Assembly: GCF_029919115.1 (NCBI RefSeq)
Contig: NZ_CP123990.1
Span: 3,556,001-3,620,000, forward strand
Reading direction: 5' to 3'
DNA: 64,000 bases
DNA from: Variovorax paradoxus
GTDB lineage: Bacteria > Pseudomonadota > Gammaproteobacteria > Burkholderiales > Burkholderiaceae_C
Both the position numbers and the translations under genes were made by a program. A model generated the notes under the pieces. It was given only the letters and a program-made list of their open reading frames with translations. It was not told the DNA's origin and searched no databases. Positions 8,214 to 17,540 of this stretch are shown one piece after another; the first letter of the stretch is position 1; every line of letters starts with the position of its first letter.

Positions 8214-10001
8214 TCATCCACCCTGTTCAAGAACATGCCGTCCTTGCTCCGTTGCATGGACAGGGACCTTGAATCGAGTCTCCGAAGTCGATGCCTTGAT
8301 CTCCACCGGCGCCATGCTCGCCCGCTCCTTGAAAACCTTGTCCTTGAAGAACCAGTTCTTGTTCGCCCGGATGGGCTTGCAGCCTTCATAGAAGATCAAC
8401 TCCTCGTCGGCGGGCAGCTCCTTGATCTCCTGCGGCAGAAACAGGGCCCGGCGCTCTTCGGTGTGGTTGGTCGAGACCTGGTTGGAGCCGCCGCCTCGGC
8501 TGGTGCTGCGGTGCTCCTTGCGGATGGTCTTGTAGCCCAGCATCTCGCTGTATTCGGCCGCATCGCTTTGCTCGCGTGGCGCAAACACGATCTGTGCGCC
8601 GTGATTGGTGATGAAGTTCTGTGCGTCGTTGTCGCCGTAGGCCGAGCGCAGCTGCGCGCGGCTTTGCACGATGCACAGGTCGCGCACGCCGTAGCTGGCC
8701 GAAATCGAGATGCGCTTGGCCCACACATCCACTCGCCCCATGGCGGTGAATTCGTCCATCAGCATGAGCATCTGGTATTTCAGGTCCGGCTCGTCACCCA
8801 GTTGCTTGGTAAGGTTGTTGCCGATCACGCTGCTGAAGAAGATGTTCAGCAGCTTGCCGCTTTCGTCGAGCTTGTTGGTCGGGATATCGACGTACAGGGT
8901 GGTCGGGCGTTTGCGGATGGCGGTAATGTCGAAGTCGGTGGCGTTGGTGGCCGCGGCCAACACCGGACTGAGGAACTGCTGCAGCGGCGCCTGCATGGTG
9001 GCGATCACCGACGAGAAAGTCTGCTCGGCCAGGCCCGCGAGGTTGCCGAACACAGTGCGCGTTTGCGTGCTGATGAAGCGGGACTGCTGCGGTTCGTTCA
9101 AGATCGCCTTGAGCATTGCCAAGGTGCCCTGGCCGTCGGCGCCGCTGGACAGGTGCAGGATGCGTTCGAGACTGGGAAAGTTCTCGTCGGTGTTCGGGTC
9201 CTGTGCGCGCCCGAGAGTCCGGCCCCAGTTGTCCCATGCCTCGAACATGTAGGAGGCGAAGGCGGTGAAGGCGGCGCGGCCCTGGCTCGTCCAGAAGGGG
9301 TCTTTGCCGGGCTCGTCCGGGTAAAGAATGGCGGCGATGGTCTGGATTTCGCCAATGCGCTTGCCCGCATCCATGCCCACCAGCAGGGTGAAGGCGTTGA
9401 AGCGATGGGTCTTTCCCTGGTCGTCATAGGGGGCCCACACATAGATGGTGTGACCCTGCGACTCGCGCCAGCCGCTGGTGGCTTTGCGCAGCTCGCCCTT
9501 GAGGTCGAGCACGACCATCGAGTGCAAATACGACAACAGCACCGGAATGGCAATGCTGGTGGTCTTGCCTGAACGGGTCGGGCTGACCGTGATGACGTGC
9601 TGGGCACCGCCCAGCCACAGGTACTGGCCTTTGTACTTGCCGATGAGGATGCTTTGCGGGGTCTGCGCGAGCAGGCCGGCTTTCTTGAGATCGGAAAGTT
9701 CGGCGAAGCTGGCGTCGCCGTGCAGGGATTCGGCCTTGGCCCGAAAGAGCGGGATGAGCAATGCGGCCCAGCCCAACAGCGGTACGCCGAAGCCCATGGC
9801 GCCGCTGAGCTTGATCTTGGTGGCGTAGGGCGCGTACTGCGGCAGGCCTGCCGCCTGCATGTATTGCCACCACGTGTTCCAGGCCAGCGGTGCGTCTCGC
9901 AGATCGAGGATGAGCAGAACAAGGTAATTGGAAAGGAACCAGCCACCTGCCAAGACCCCCAGAAGTACCGCCAACGCGAAAAGTACCTTGCTTGTGCTCA
10001 T
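8214..10001 (-). CDS. virD4: VirD4/TraG-family type IV secretion coupling ATPase
   Basis: A 595-residue inner-membrane ATPase that recruits substrates to a type IV secretion channel. The start at 10001 (MSTSKVLFAL) is preferred over an in-frame ATG 42 bp upstream because a strong AGGGAGGTG site precedes it. Two N-terminal membrane segments (about residues 4-28 and 60-80) enclose a periplasmic loop. Walker A is SPTRSGKT near residue 140 and Walker B is LMLMDEF near 415. A TraG-type C-terminal region ends near SETRFKVPVH. Length is normal. Coupling proteins bind XVIPCD tails through their all-alpha domain, which suits the effector gene two genes downstream. No virB genes or relaxase are in the window, so the channel must be encoded elsewhere. 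Confidence 0.9.
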   Translation of the reverse strand: MSTSKVLFALAVLLGVLAGGWFLSNYLVLLILDLRDAPLAWNTWWQYMQAAGLPQYAPYATKIKLSGAMGFGVPLLGWAALLIPLFRAKAESLHGDASFAELSDLKKAGLLAQTPQSILIGKYKGQYLWLGGAQHVITVSPTRSGKTTSIAIPVLLSYLHSMVVLDLKGELRKATSGWRESQGHTIYVWAPYDDQGKTHRFNAFTLLVGMDAGKRIGEIQTIAAILYPDEPGKDPFWTSQGRAAFTAFASYMFEAWDNWGRTLGRAQDPNTDENFPSLERILHLSSGADGQGTLAMLKAILNEPQQSRFISTQTRTVFGNLAGLAEQTFSSVIATMQAPLQQFLSPVLAAATNATDFDITAIRKRPTTLYVDIPTNKLDESGKLLNIFFSSVIGNNLTKQLGDEPDLKYQMLMLMDEFTAMGRVDVWAKRISISASYGVRDLCIVQSRAQLRSAYGDNDAQNFITNHGAQIVFAPREQSDAAEYSEMLGYKTIRKEHRSTSRGGGSNQVSTNHTEERRALFLPQEIKELPADEELIFYEGCKPIRANKNWFFKDKVFKERASMAPVEIKASTSETRFKVPVHATEQGRHVLEQGG

Positions 10002-10172
10002 ATGCTGAGTCACCTCCCTTTTAATAAGGAAGTGCTTATACAAGCCGGGTCAGCCGCGGCAGGTTGTGCAGTGGCCCGTCGAACACAAGACTGCGGCCCT
10101 GTTGCCAACTTCTTCATGGAAAGCACGACTGACTGAGTAGCCGCCGCTACCCTTTGCTCGCGTTGTCGCGCG

Positions 10173-10646
10173 CTATATACCCAGCGGCAGCCGCGCGCTG
10201 CTCTTCACTTCTTCCATCACCGCGTAGGTGCGCGTCTCTCGCACGCCGGGCAGCTGCCACAGCACCGTGCCCGCAAAGTCGCGGTACGCCGCCATGTCGG
10301 CCATGCGGGTCTTGAGCAGGTAGTCGAAGCCGCCCGCAACCATGTGGCATTCCATGATTTCGTCGCGCGCGTGAACGGCGGCCTTGAACTGATCGAACAC
10401 GTTGGGGGTGGTGCGGTCGAGCAGGATTTCGACGAACACCGTCAGGCCGCGCCCGAGCTTGTGCGGATCGAGCCGCGCCTCGTAGCCCTGGATGAAGCCG
10501 TCGCGTGTGAGCCGCTGCACCCGCGCCAGCACCGCGGTGGGCGAGAGCGCCACCGCCTCGGCCAGCTTGAGGTTGGTAATGCGTCCGTCATCCTGAAGAA
10601 TCTTCAGCAGCCGGATATCGATGCGGTCCAGGTCCAGGTCGGGCAT
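10173..10646 (-). CDS. Lrp/AsnC-family regulator, probable PutR
   Basis: A 157-residue feast/famine regulator. The N-terminal winged helix-turn-helix (DRIDIRLLKILQDDGRITN, then LSPTAVLARVQRL) is followed by the RAM/AsnC effector domain (FVEILLDRTTPNVFDQF...GGFDYLLKTRMADMAAY). Family alignment favours the ATG at 10646; an ATG at 10670 is also in frame and neither has a good ribosome site. It is divergent from putA with 88 bp between starts. That is the classic arrangement of PutR, which activates proline dehydrogenase when proline is bound. The intervening AT-richer segment is the likely shared control region. Confidence 0.85.
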   Translation of the reverse strand: MPDLDLDRIDIRLLKILQDDGRITNLKLAEAVALSPTAVLARVQRLTRDGFIQGYEARLDPHKLGRGLTVFVEILLDRTTPNVFDQFKAAVHARDEIMECHMVAGGFDYLLKTRMADMAAYRDFAGTVLWQLPGVRETRTYAVMEEVKSSARLPLGI

Positions 10647-10734
10647 TGGTGAATTATCCGGTTTGCGCATCGTTTTTTGGCAAAAGATTCGGCCTATATC
10701 CAAAGACCATAGGGGATAGAACCAAGGAACTGCC

Positions 10735-13713
10735 ATGCACCTGCCCACCCCCTACCGCCCTGAAGCGGATGTCGTCTCTCACCGGCTCGCCTCGCTGGCG
10801 GGCGCACTCGATTGGGCCGCGGCGGCCAGCGCCGCCAAGCCTTGGGTGGAGGCGGTGCGCCGCCATCCGCCGCCGTTCTGGGCCATGGAAAGCCTGCTGC
10901 GCGAGTACCCGATTTCGAGTGCCGAAGGCCTGGCGCTCATGCGCCTGGCCGAGGCGCTGCTTCGCGTGCCCGACGCAGCCACGGCCATTGCGCTCACGGC
11001 CGACCAATTGGGCCGAGCCGACTTCGAAGGCACCGCCGATTCGACGCTGTCGCGCCTGTCTTCCGCCGCCATTGCGATGTCGAAGAAGTTCCTGCCTGAA
11101 GGCGACCACCCGCCCGGCCTGATGGCCAAGCTTGGCGCGCGCACGGTGGTGGCTGCCACGCTGCGCGCGGTGCAACTGCTGGGCCGCCAGTTCGTGCTGG
11201 GCCAGACCATTGCAGAGGCCATGGACGAGGCCCGCTCTGCGCACCGCAAGCAGGGTGCGCTGCGCTTCAGCTACGACATGCTCGGCGAAGGCGCGCGCAC
11301 CGATGCGGATGCGCTGCGCTACCTCGAGAGCTACACGCAGGCCATCGCGGCCATTGCAGGCGGGGCCGACGCGGCGCGTGCGCCCGAGCACAACGACGGC
11401 ATTTCCATCAAGCTGAGTGCGCTGCATCCGCGCTACGAATACACGCAAAGCGAGCGGGTGATGCGCGAGCTGGTGCCGCGCGTGTGGCAGCTGTGCGAGC
11501 TGGCGGCGGCTGCCAACCTCAATCTCACCATCGACGCCGAAGAGGTCGACCGGCTGGAACTTTCGCTCGATGTGTTCGAGGCGCTGGCCGCGCGCGTGGC
11601 CGCCGAACAGCCGCAGTGGCGCGGCTTTGGCCTTGCACTGCAGGCCTACCAGACGCGCGCGCTCGAACTGATCGAGCACGTCACTTCGGTGGCGCGCAAA
11701 CACGGCCTGCGTCTGATGTGCCGGCTGGTGAAGGGCGCCTACTGGGACGCCGAGATCAAGCGTGCGCAGGAGCTCGGCCTGCCGCACTACCCGGTCTTCA
11801 CGCACAAGCACCACAGCGACATCAGCTACCTGGCCTGCGCACGCGCGCTGCTTTCGGCGCCCGATGCGATCTATCCGCAGTTCGCCACGCACAACGCGGG
11901 CACCATCGCGGCCATCCTGCAGATGGCCGAGGCGGCCCAGGCACCTTTCGAACTGCAGCGGTTGCATGGCATGGGCGAGGGCGTCTACCGCGAAGTGATG
12001 AAGAGCACCGCCGCGCCGGTGCGCGTGTATGCCCCGGTGGGCCAGCACAAGGACCTGCTCGCCTACCTCGTGCGGCGCCTGCTCGAGAACGGCGCCAATT
12101 CATCGTTCGTGAACCAGCTGGGCGATGAAGACGTGGACATCGGCGAACTACTCATGTCGCCCCTCTGGCTCGAACCGACGAACGCCGCCTTGCCGCTGCC
12201 GCCGGCGCTCTACGGCCCACCGCCTGCGCGGCGCAACAGCGAGGGTGTGGACCTTGCGGTCGAGTCGATGCGTGCGCCGCTGCTTGCGGCGCTGGATGCC
12301 ACCGCCGTACCCCGGGTCGAAGAGTTCGACCCCGCCAGCACAGCAAAAGCGGTTGCCGCCAGCGCAGCCAGCTTTCGCCACTGGCGCAAGACGCCGGTCG
12401 AGGCCCGCGCCGCCATGCTGCGCCAGGCCGCCGACGCACTGCAGCGCGAACTGCCGCGCTTCTGCGCGCTGCTGGTGAAAGAGGCGTTCAAGACGTGGGG
12501 CGATGCGGTGGCCGAAGTGCGCGAGGCCATCGACTTCTTGCGCTACTACGCAGATGAAGCGGAACGCATCATGCAACCCGTGGCGCTGCCCGGTCCTACC
12601 GGAGAAAGCAACGAGTTGCGGCTGACAGCGCGCGGTCCGTGGGTGTGCATCAGCCCGTGGAATTTTCCGCTCGCGATCTTCATGGGCCAGGTGGCGGCGG
12701 CGCTTGCCACCGGCAACACCGTGCTGGCCAAGCCGGCCGAGCAAACGCCCGCCGTCGCGCTCGAAGCCGTGAAGCTGCTGCATGCCGCCGGCGTGCCGGC
12801 CGATGCGCTGCAACTGCTGCACGGCCCGGGTGAAACGGTGGGCGCCGCGCTGGTCTCCGCGCCGGGCGTGGCAGGGGTGGTGTTCACCGGCTCGACGCAG
12901 GTGGCGCGCATCATTCACCGCGCGCTTGCCGCAAAAGACGGCCCCATCGTGCCGCTGATTGCGGAGACCGGCGGTATCAATGCGATGCTGGTCGACTCGA
13001 GCGCGCTGCCCGAGCAGGTGGTCGATGCCGTGGTGCAGAGTGCATTCCGTTCGGCCGGCCAGCGCTGCTCGGCATTGCGGCTGCTGGTGCTGCACGATGG
13101 CATTGCCGACGCGGTGATCGAAATGATCCGCGGCGCGGCCGGGGAAGTGGCGGCCGGCGACCCGGCGCTGCTGTCGACCGATGTGGGCCCGGTGATCGAC
13201 AGCGAAGCAGCCGACAACATCCGGCGCAATTTGAAGCGGCTGGATTCGGAGGCCAAGCGTCTTCTCGCGCCGGCTTCTTCTTCAACGGATGCGGAAGGCA
13301 ACCTGATTGCGCCGCAGGCCTACGAGGTGTCTTCCATCGAAAGCGTGACCAGCGAGATCTTCGGCCCGGTGCTGCAGATTGCACGATGGGGCCACGGCGC
13401 GCTGAGCGACCCCGCGGAGGTGATCGAGCGCATCAACGCGCTGGGCTACGGCCTCACGCTCGGCATTCAGACCCGCATCGATTCGCGCGCCCAGGCGCTG
13501 GCCTCGCGTGCGCACGTGGGCAACATCTATGTGAACCGCAACATCATCGGCGCGGTGGTCGGCGTGCAGCCTTTCGGCGGCGAGGGCCTGAGCGGCACCG
13601 GGCCCAAGGCAGGCGGGCCGCACTACCTGTACCGCTTTTGCGCCGAGCAGACGGTCACGGTCAACACCACCGCGGCCGGCGGCAATGCCGCATTGCTGAG
13701 CGCCGTTGCATAG
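10735..13713 (+). CDS. putA: Bifunctional proline dehydrogenase / P5C dehydrogenase (minimal PutA)
   Basis: A 992-residue flavoenzyme that oxidises proline to pyrroline-5-carboxylate and then to glutamate, with substrate channelling. The N-terminal arm leads into the proline dehydrogenase barrel (about 60-460; FSYDMLGEGARTDADA, DAEEVDRLE, RLVKGAYWDAEIK, YAPVG near the FAD site). The aldehyde dehydrogenase domain follows (about 510-985): ISPWNFPLAIF, GNTVLAKPAEQTP, FTGSTQVAR, catalytic Cys in SAGQRCSALR near residue 778, and NRNIIGAVVGVQPFGG. It lacks the ribbon-helix-helix DNA-binding domain and the extra C-terminal domain of 1,200-1,300-residue PutAs. It is therefore a short Bradyrhizobium-type form, which fits having a separate regulator upstream. 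Confidence 0.95.
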   Translation: MHLPTPYRPEADVVSHRLASLAGALDWAAAASAAKPWVEAVRRHPPPFWAMESLLREYPISSAEGLALMRLAEALLRVPDAATAIALTADQLGRADFEGTADSTLSRLSSAAIAMSKKFLPEGDHPPGLMAKLGARTVVAATLRAVQLLGRQFVLGQTIAEAMDEARSAHRKQGALRFSYDMLGEGARTDADALRYLESYTQAIAAIAGGADAARAPEHNDGISIKLSALHPRYEYTQSERVMRELVPRVWQLCELAAAANLNLTIDAEEVDRLELSLDVFEALAARVAAEQPQWRGFGLALQAYQTRALELIEHVTSVARKHGLRLMCRLVKGAYWDAEIKRAQELGLPHYPVFTHKHHSDISYLACARALLSAPDAIYPQFATHNAGTIAAILQMAEAAQAPFELQRLHGMGEGVYREVMKSTAAPVRVYAPVGQHKDLLAYLVRRLLENGANSSFVNQLGDEDVDIGELLMSPLWLEPTNAALPLPPALYGPPPARRNSEGVDLAVESMRAPLLAALDATAVPRVEEFDPASTAKAVAASAASFRHWRKTPVEARAAMLRQAADALQRELPRFCALLVKEAFKTWGDAVAEVREAIDFLRYYADEAERIMQPVALPGPTGESNELRLTARGPWVCISPWNFPLAIFMGQVAAALATGNTVLAKPAEQTPAVALEAVKLLHAAGVPADALQLLHGPGETVGAALVSAPGVAGVVFTGSTQVARIIHRALAAKDGPIVPLIAETGGINAMLVDSSALPEQVVDAVVQSAFRSAGQRCSALRLLVLHDGIADAVIEMIRGAAGEVAAGDPALLSTDVGPVIDSEAADNIRRNLKRLDSEAKRLLAPASSSTDAEGNLIAPQAYEVSSIESVTSEIFGPVLQIARWGHGALSDPAEVIERINALGYGLTLGIQTRIDSRAQALASRAHVGNIYVNRNIIGAVVGVQPFGGEGLSGTGPKAGGPHYLYRFCAEQTVTVNTTAAGGNAALLSAVA

Positions 13714-13845
13714 AGCGCCAAGGCGCGGGCGGCCGCGGGGTCAAACCTCTCTTGCATAACCGCCTTCGCGGCGCGCATAAGCCATGGCGCAGCGGGCGCG
13801 AGAGGTCTATTGTTGCGGCCATCCGTTCAAACCAAGGGTTCTCTC

Positions 13846-15117
13846 ATGAGTGAAAAGCTCTCCTTCGTCAATCCGACCGCCAACAGCCCCTGGGGCACGT
13901 ACCTCTCGCAGGTCGACCGCGTGGTGCCGTACCTCGGCCCGCTGGCCCGCTGGGTCGAAACGCTCAAGCGCCCCAAGCGCGCGCTGATCGTCGACGTGCC
14001 GATCGAGATGGACGACGGCACCATCGCCCACTTCGAGGGCTACCGCGTGCAGCACAACATGAGCCGCGGCCCGGGCAAGGGCGGCGTGCGCTTCCACCCC
14101 GACGTCACGCTCGAAGAGGTGATGGCCCTGTCGGCCTGGATGACCATCAAGACCGCCGCGGTCAACCTGCCGTACGGCGGCGCCAAGGGCGGCATCCGCG
14201 TCGACCCCAAGAAGCTTTCGCTGCAAGAGCTCGAAAAGATCACCCGCCGCTACACCAGCGAGATCGGCATCATCATCGGCCCGCACACCGACATTCCCGC
14301 GCCCGACGTCAACACCAACGGCCAGATCATGGCGTGGATGATGGACACGTATTCGATGAATGTGGGCGGCACCGCCACGGGCGTGGTCACCGGCAAGCCG
14401 CTGCACCTGGGCGGCTCGCTCGGCCGCGTCAAGGCCACCGGCCGCGGCGTGTTCGTTACCGGCCGCGAGGCGGCCCGCCGCCTCGGCATGGACCTGCGCG
14501 GTGCGCGCATTGCGGTGCAGGGCTTCGGCAACGTGGGCTCGGTTGCGGCCGAACTCTTTGCAGAAGCGGGCGCCAAGATCGTCGCGGTGCAGGACCACAC
14601 CGGCACCATCGTCAACACCAACGGCCTCGACCTGGCAAAGCTCATTCCCATTGCCAACAAGGAAGGCGTGGTCGCCTTCAAGGGCGGCGACGTGGTGCCG
14701 AACGAAGCCTTCTGGGACACGGCGTGCGACATCCTGATTCCGGCCGCGCTCGAAGGCCAGATCACGGCCGAGCGCGCGCAGAAGACATCCGCCAAGCTGG
14801 TGCTCGAAGGCGCCAACGGCCCCACGGTGCCGCAGGCCGATGACATCCTTGCCGAACGCGGCGTGCTGGTGGTGCCAGACGTGATCTGCAATGCCGGCGG
14901 CGTGACGGTGAGCTACTTCGAATGGGTGCAAGACTTCTCGTCCTTCTTCTGGGACGAGGACGAGATCAACGTGCGGCTCGACCGCATCATGATGAACGCG
15001 CTCAACCAGATCTGGGACACGGCCGACAAGCACAAGATCACGCTGCGTACGGCCACCTATGCGGTCGCCTGCGAACGCATTTTGATGGCTCGCCAGGAAC
15101 GCGGTTTGTACCCCTGA
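13846..15117 (+). CDS. gdhA: Glutamate dehydrogenase, Glu/Leu/Phe/Val family
   Basis: A 423-residue hexameric-type glutamate dehydrogenase converting glutamate to 2-oxoglutarate and ammonia. Visible are the substrate-site segment [13 protein letters not shown], catalytic Lys in [33 protein letters not shown], and the Rossmann glycine motif [15 protein letters not shown]. Start chosen at MSEKLSF (13846); an upstream in-frame ATG is not needed. Cofactor choice cannot be fixed by eye, but NAD-type catabolic enzymes have this length. It follows putA in the same direction after 132 bp, so together they take proline to the citric acid cycle. Confidence 0.92.
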   Translation: MSEKLSFVNPTANSPWGTYLSQVDRVVPYLGPLARWVETLKRPKRALIVDVPIEMDDGTIAHFEGYRVQHNMSRGPGKGGVRFHPDVTLEEVMALSAWMTIKTAAVNLPYGGAKGGIRVDPKKLSLQELEKITRRYTSEIGIIIGPHTDIPAPDVNTNGQIMAWMMDTYSMNVGGTATGVVTGKPLHLGGSLGRVKATGRGVFVTGREAARRLGMDLRGARIAVQGFGNVGSVAAELFAEAGAKIVAVQDHTGTIVNTNGLDLAKLIPIANKEGVVAFKGGDVVPNEAFWDTACDILIPAALEGQITAERAQKTSAKLVLEGANGPTVPQADDILAERGVLVVPDVICNAGGVTVSYFEWVQDFSSFFWDEDEINVRLDRIMMNALNQIWDTADKHKITLRTATYAVACERILMARQERGLYP

Positions 15118-15146
15118 TTCGCTGAGGCAAGTTGTACGCTCGGGGG

Positions 15147-15800
15147 ATGAGCACCACCCCCGAGCAACAACTCCCCTCGATTCCCGCAGACGGCCTGGCC
15201 CGCCTGCAGGCCCTGATGGCCGGCGGCCAGCGCAAGCTGCTCGGCCTCGTCGGCGCGCCCGGCGCGGGCAAGTCCACGCTCGCAGCGGCACTGCGCCGCG
15301 CCGCAGGCGCCGACCGCGCACAGGTCGTGCCGATGGACGGTTTTCACCTGGCCAATGTCGAGCTGCAACGGCTCGGCCGCGCCGGCCGCAAGGGCGCCCC
15401 CGACACCTTCGACAGTGCCGGCTACGTCGCGCTGCTGCAGCGGCTGCGTGGGCAGGGGCCGGGCGACCCCATCGTGTACGCGCCCGAGTTCCGCCGCGAG
15501 ATCGAAGAGCCGATTGCCGGCGCCATCGCGGTGCTGCCAGAGACCCAGCTGGTCATCACTGAAGGCAACTACCTGCTGCACGATGCCGGGCCTTGGGCGG
15601 GCGCCGCGGGCATGCTCGACGAGGTCTGGTATGTCGACATCGACGATGCGGTGCGCGAAGAACGCCTGCTGAAGCGCCACCAGCAGTTCGGCCGCAGCCC
15701 CGAAGCCGCGCGCGACTGGGTGGCTGGCACCGATGCGCCCAATGCGCGGCTCATTGCTGCAACGCGCGGGCGCGCGCACTTCGTGCTGCACTGGTCCTGA
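15147..15800 (+). CDS. Nucleoside/nucleotide kinase family P-loop protein
   Basis: A 217-residue cytosolic P-loop kinase of the uridine kinase/pantothenate kinase superfamily. Walker A is GAPGAGKST near residues 36-44. The substrate-side acidic motif is PMDGFHLAN, and ITEGNYLLHD and VDIDDAVREERLLKRH are typical of the branch annotated as nucleoside/nucleotide kinase or fructose-import kinase. The actual phosphate acceptor is not evident. The start at 15147 is preceded by CGGGGG. It follows gdhA by 29 bp on the same strand and may be co-transcribed. Confidence 0.8.
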   Translation: MSTTPEQQLPSIPADGLARLQALMAGGQRKLLGLVGAPGAGKSTLAAALRRAAGADRAQVVPMDGFHLANVELQRLGRAGRKGAPDTFDSAGYVALLQRLRGQGPGDPIVYAPEFRREIEEPIAGAIAVLPETQLVITEGNYLLHDAGPWAGAAGMLDEVWYVDIDDAVREERLLKRHQQFGRSPEAARDWVAGTDAPNARLIAATRGRAHFVLHWS

Positions 15801-15898
15801 AAATCTCCCGTGCAGTTGGGGAACATCGGCGCGGCGCAATGCTCGAAGCTTCGCCGACGGCGCTGCAAGGCCAGCCGGTTAGCATTCGCCGCCGCTTC

Positions 15899-16594
15899 AT
15901 GACGACCATGCACCCCAATTTATCTTCCTCTGCCTTTTCTGCTTTTCATTTCAAGGTTCTAGCGCTCGGATTGTTGTCCGCCCTGGTGCTCGCCGGTTGC
16001 GGCAGCAGCAGTTCGCGCCGCGTCTCCTACGAGACCGAGGAGTTCGACTCCACCACCACCCACACGCGCACCTACACGGCCACCGAAGCCCAGACCTGCG
16101 AAGCCGCGCGGCGCGCACTGCTGAGCCAGGGCTACATGATCAACGCCGCCAACTCCGACCTGGTGACGGGCCGCAAGAGCTTCCAGCCCGCGGCCGAAGT
16201 GCATGTGGAGGTCGAGTTTCGGGTGGTGTGCGCGCGCGAAGGCGGCAAGTCGGGCAAGCGCAGCACCGTCGCCTTTGCCACCGCGCTGCAAGACCGCTAC
16301 GGCATCAAGAAGGTCAACAACTCGGCCAGCCTGGGCGTGGGCGCCATCGGTTCGCTCTCGCTGCCCTTTGCGGGCAGCGACGACGCCATGGTCAAGGTGG
16401 CCAGCGAAACCCTCACGGACGAGCTCTTCTACGACCGCTTCTTTGCGCTGCTCGACCGCTTTCTGGAAGGCCAGGGCGGCGAAGAACCGGAGGCGCCCAG
16501 CGTGGCGCCCGAAGCGCCGCGGCCGGCCGCGCCGCTGAACCCCGGAGCGCCCGCCACCACCTTTCCGGTGAAGCCGGTGCCCAGCCCGGGCTGA
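15899..16594 (+). CDS. DUF2242-family lipoprotein
   Basis: A 231-residue lipoprotein with a hydrophobic signal and lipobox LAGC (Cys about residue 34), so it is exported and lipid-anchored. The body contains TCEAARRALLSQGYMI and FQP...EVHVEVEFRVVC, the pattern of the DUF2242 family of Burkholderiales envelope proteins, whose function is unknown. The C-terminal 45 residues are Pro/Ala/Glu-rich and probably disordered. Starts at 15899 and 15908 are both possible. Convergent with the arginase gene, 22 bp apart. Confidence 0.8.
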   Translation: MTTMHPNLSSSAFSAFHFKVLALGLLSALVLAGCGSSSSRRVSYETEEFDSTTTHTRTYTATEAQTCEAARRALLSQGYMINAANSDLVTGRKSFQPAAEVHVEVEFRVVCAREGGKSGKRSTVAFATALQDRYGIKKVNNSASLGVGAIGSLSLPFAGSDDAMVKVASETLTDELFYDRFFALLDRFLEGQGGEEPEAPSVAPEAPRPAAPLNPGAPATTFPVKPVPSPG

Positions 16595-16616
16595 TTGCGC
16601 GTCCGCGCCAGGGCGG

Positions 16617-17540
16617 TCAGCGCACCAGCGTCGACTTTCCGAACAGGCTCTCGATCAGCTCCACGGCCACCTCGCCAGTCTGGTTGCGCACGTCGAGCGC
16701 CGGGTTGAGCTCCACCACATCGAGCGAGCCGAGCCGGCCGGTGTCGGCGATCATCTCCATGCACAGCTGCATCTCTCGGTAGGTGGGGCCGCCGCGCACG
16801 CCGGTGCCTACACCGGGCGCGATGTTAGGGTCGAGGCAGTCGAGGTCGAAGCTCACGTGGAGGTGGGTGTCTTCGTCCACGTCCTGCAGCGCCTCGGTCA
16901 TGGTGGTGCGCATGCCGTGCTCGTCGATGTGGCGCATGTCGAACACGTTGAGCCCCAGCGTGCGAATGGCCTCTTTCTCGTCGGCATCGACGCTGCGGAT
17001 GCCGATGAAGCGGATGGCGTCGTGCTCCAGCGCCGCGCGCTCGCCGCTCCAGCCGGTGAGCACTGCCGGCCCGTGGCCCAGCAGGCACGACACCGGCATG
17101 CCATGCAGGTTGCCGCTCGGGCTGGTGGTTTCGGTGTTCACGTCGGAGTGCGCATCCAGCCACACCACGCGCAGCTTCTTGCCGCGCTTGCGCGCATGCC
17201 AGGCCACCGCGCTGATGGAGCCGATGGCCAGGCAGTGGTCGCCGCCCATCATGAGCGGCACGTGGCCAAGGCCCAGTGCCGTGTCGACCGCTGCGTAGAC
17301 CGAGCGGTTCCACGCAATCACCTCGTCCAGGTGGCGCAGGCCGTTGGCAGGGGCGGTCCACGGTGTGGCCGGGCCCGCGAGGTTGCCGCGGTCGAGCACC
17401 GCAAAGCCCTGCCGCGCCAAGGCCTCTGGCAGGCCGGCCACGCGCAGGGCGTCGGGCCCCATGCCGGCGCCGCGCACGCTGGCGCCGATGTCGGTGGGTG
17501 CGCCGATCAGTTCGAGGGTAATGCCGTTGTCGTTGCTCAT
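16617..17540 (-). CDS. rocF: Arginase
   Basis: A 307-residue ureohydrolase with Mn-binding motifs GGDHCLAIGS, WLDAHSDVN and SFDLDCLDP, plus the SGNLHGMP substrate loop. It hydrolyses arginine to ornithine and urea in the cytosol. GAPTDIGASVRGAGMGP near the N-terminus is typical of arginases rather than agmatinases. The ATG at 17540 overlaps the stop of the upstream S9 peptidase by 4 bp, so the two are translationally coupled and likely serve peptide and arginine use together. Confidence 0.93.
   Translation of the reverse strand: MSNDNGITLELIGAPTDIGASVRGAGMGPDALRVAGLPEALARQGFAVLDRGNLAGPATPWTAPANGLRHLDEVIAWNRSVYAAVDTALGLGHVPLMMGGDHCLAIGSISAVAWHARKRGKKLRVVWLDAHSDVNTETTSPSGNLHGMPVSCLLGHGPAVLTGWSGERAALEHDAIRFIGIRSVDADEKEAIRTLGLNVFDMRHIDEHGMRTTMTEALQDVDEDTHLHVSFDLDCLDPNIAPGVGTGVRGGPTYREMQLCMEMIADTGRLGSLDVVELNPALDVRNQTGEVAVELIESLFGKSTLVR

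Noticed and set aside
4021..10001. Integrative conjugative element
   Set aside because: No integrase, relaxase, VirB genes or flanking direct repeats were found; only a coupling protein is present.
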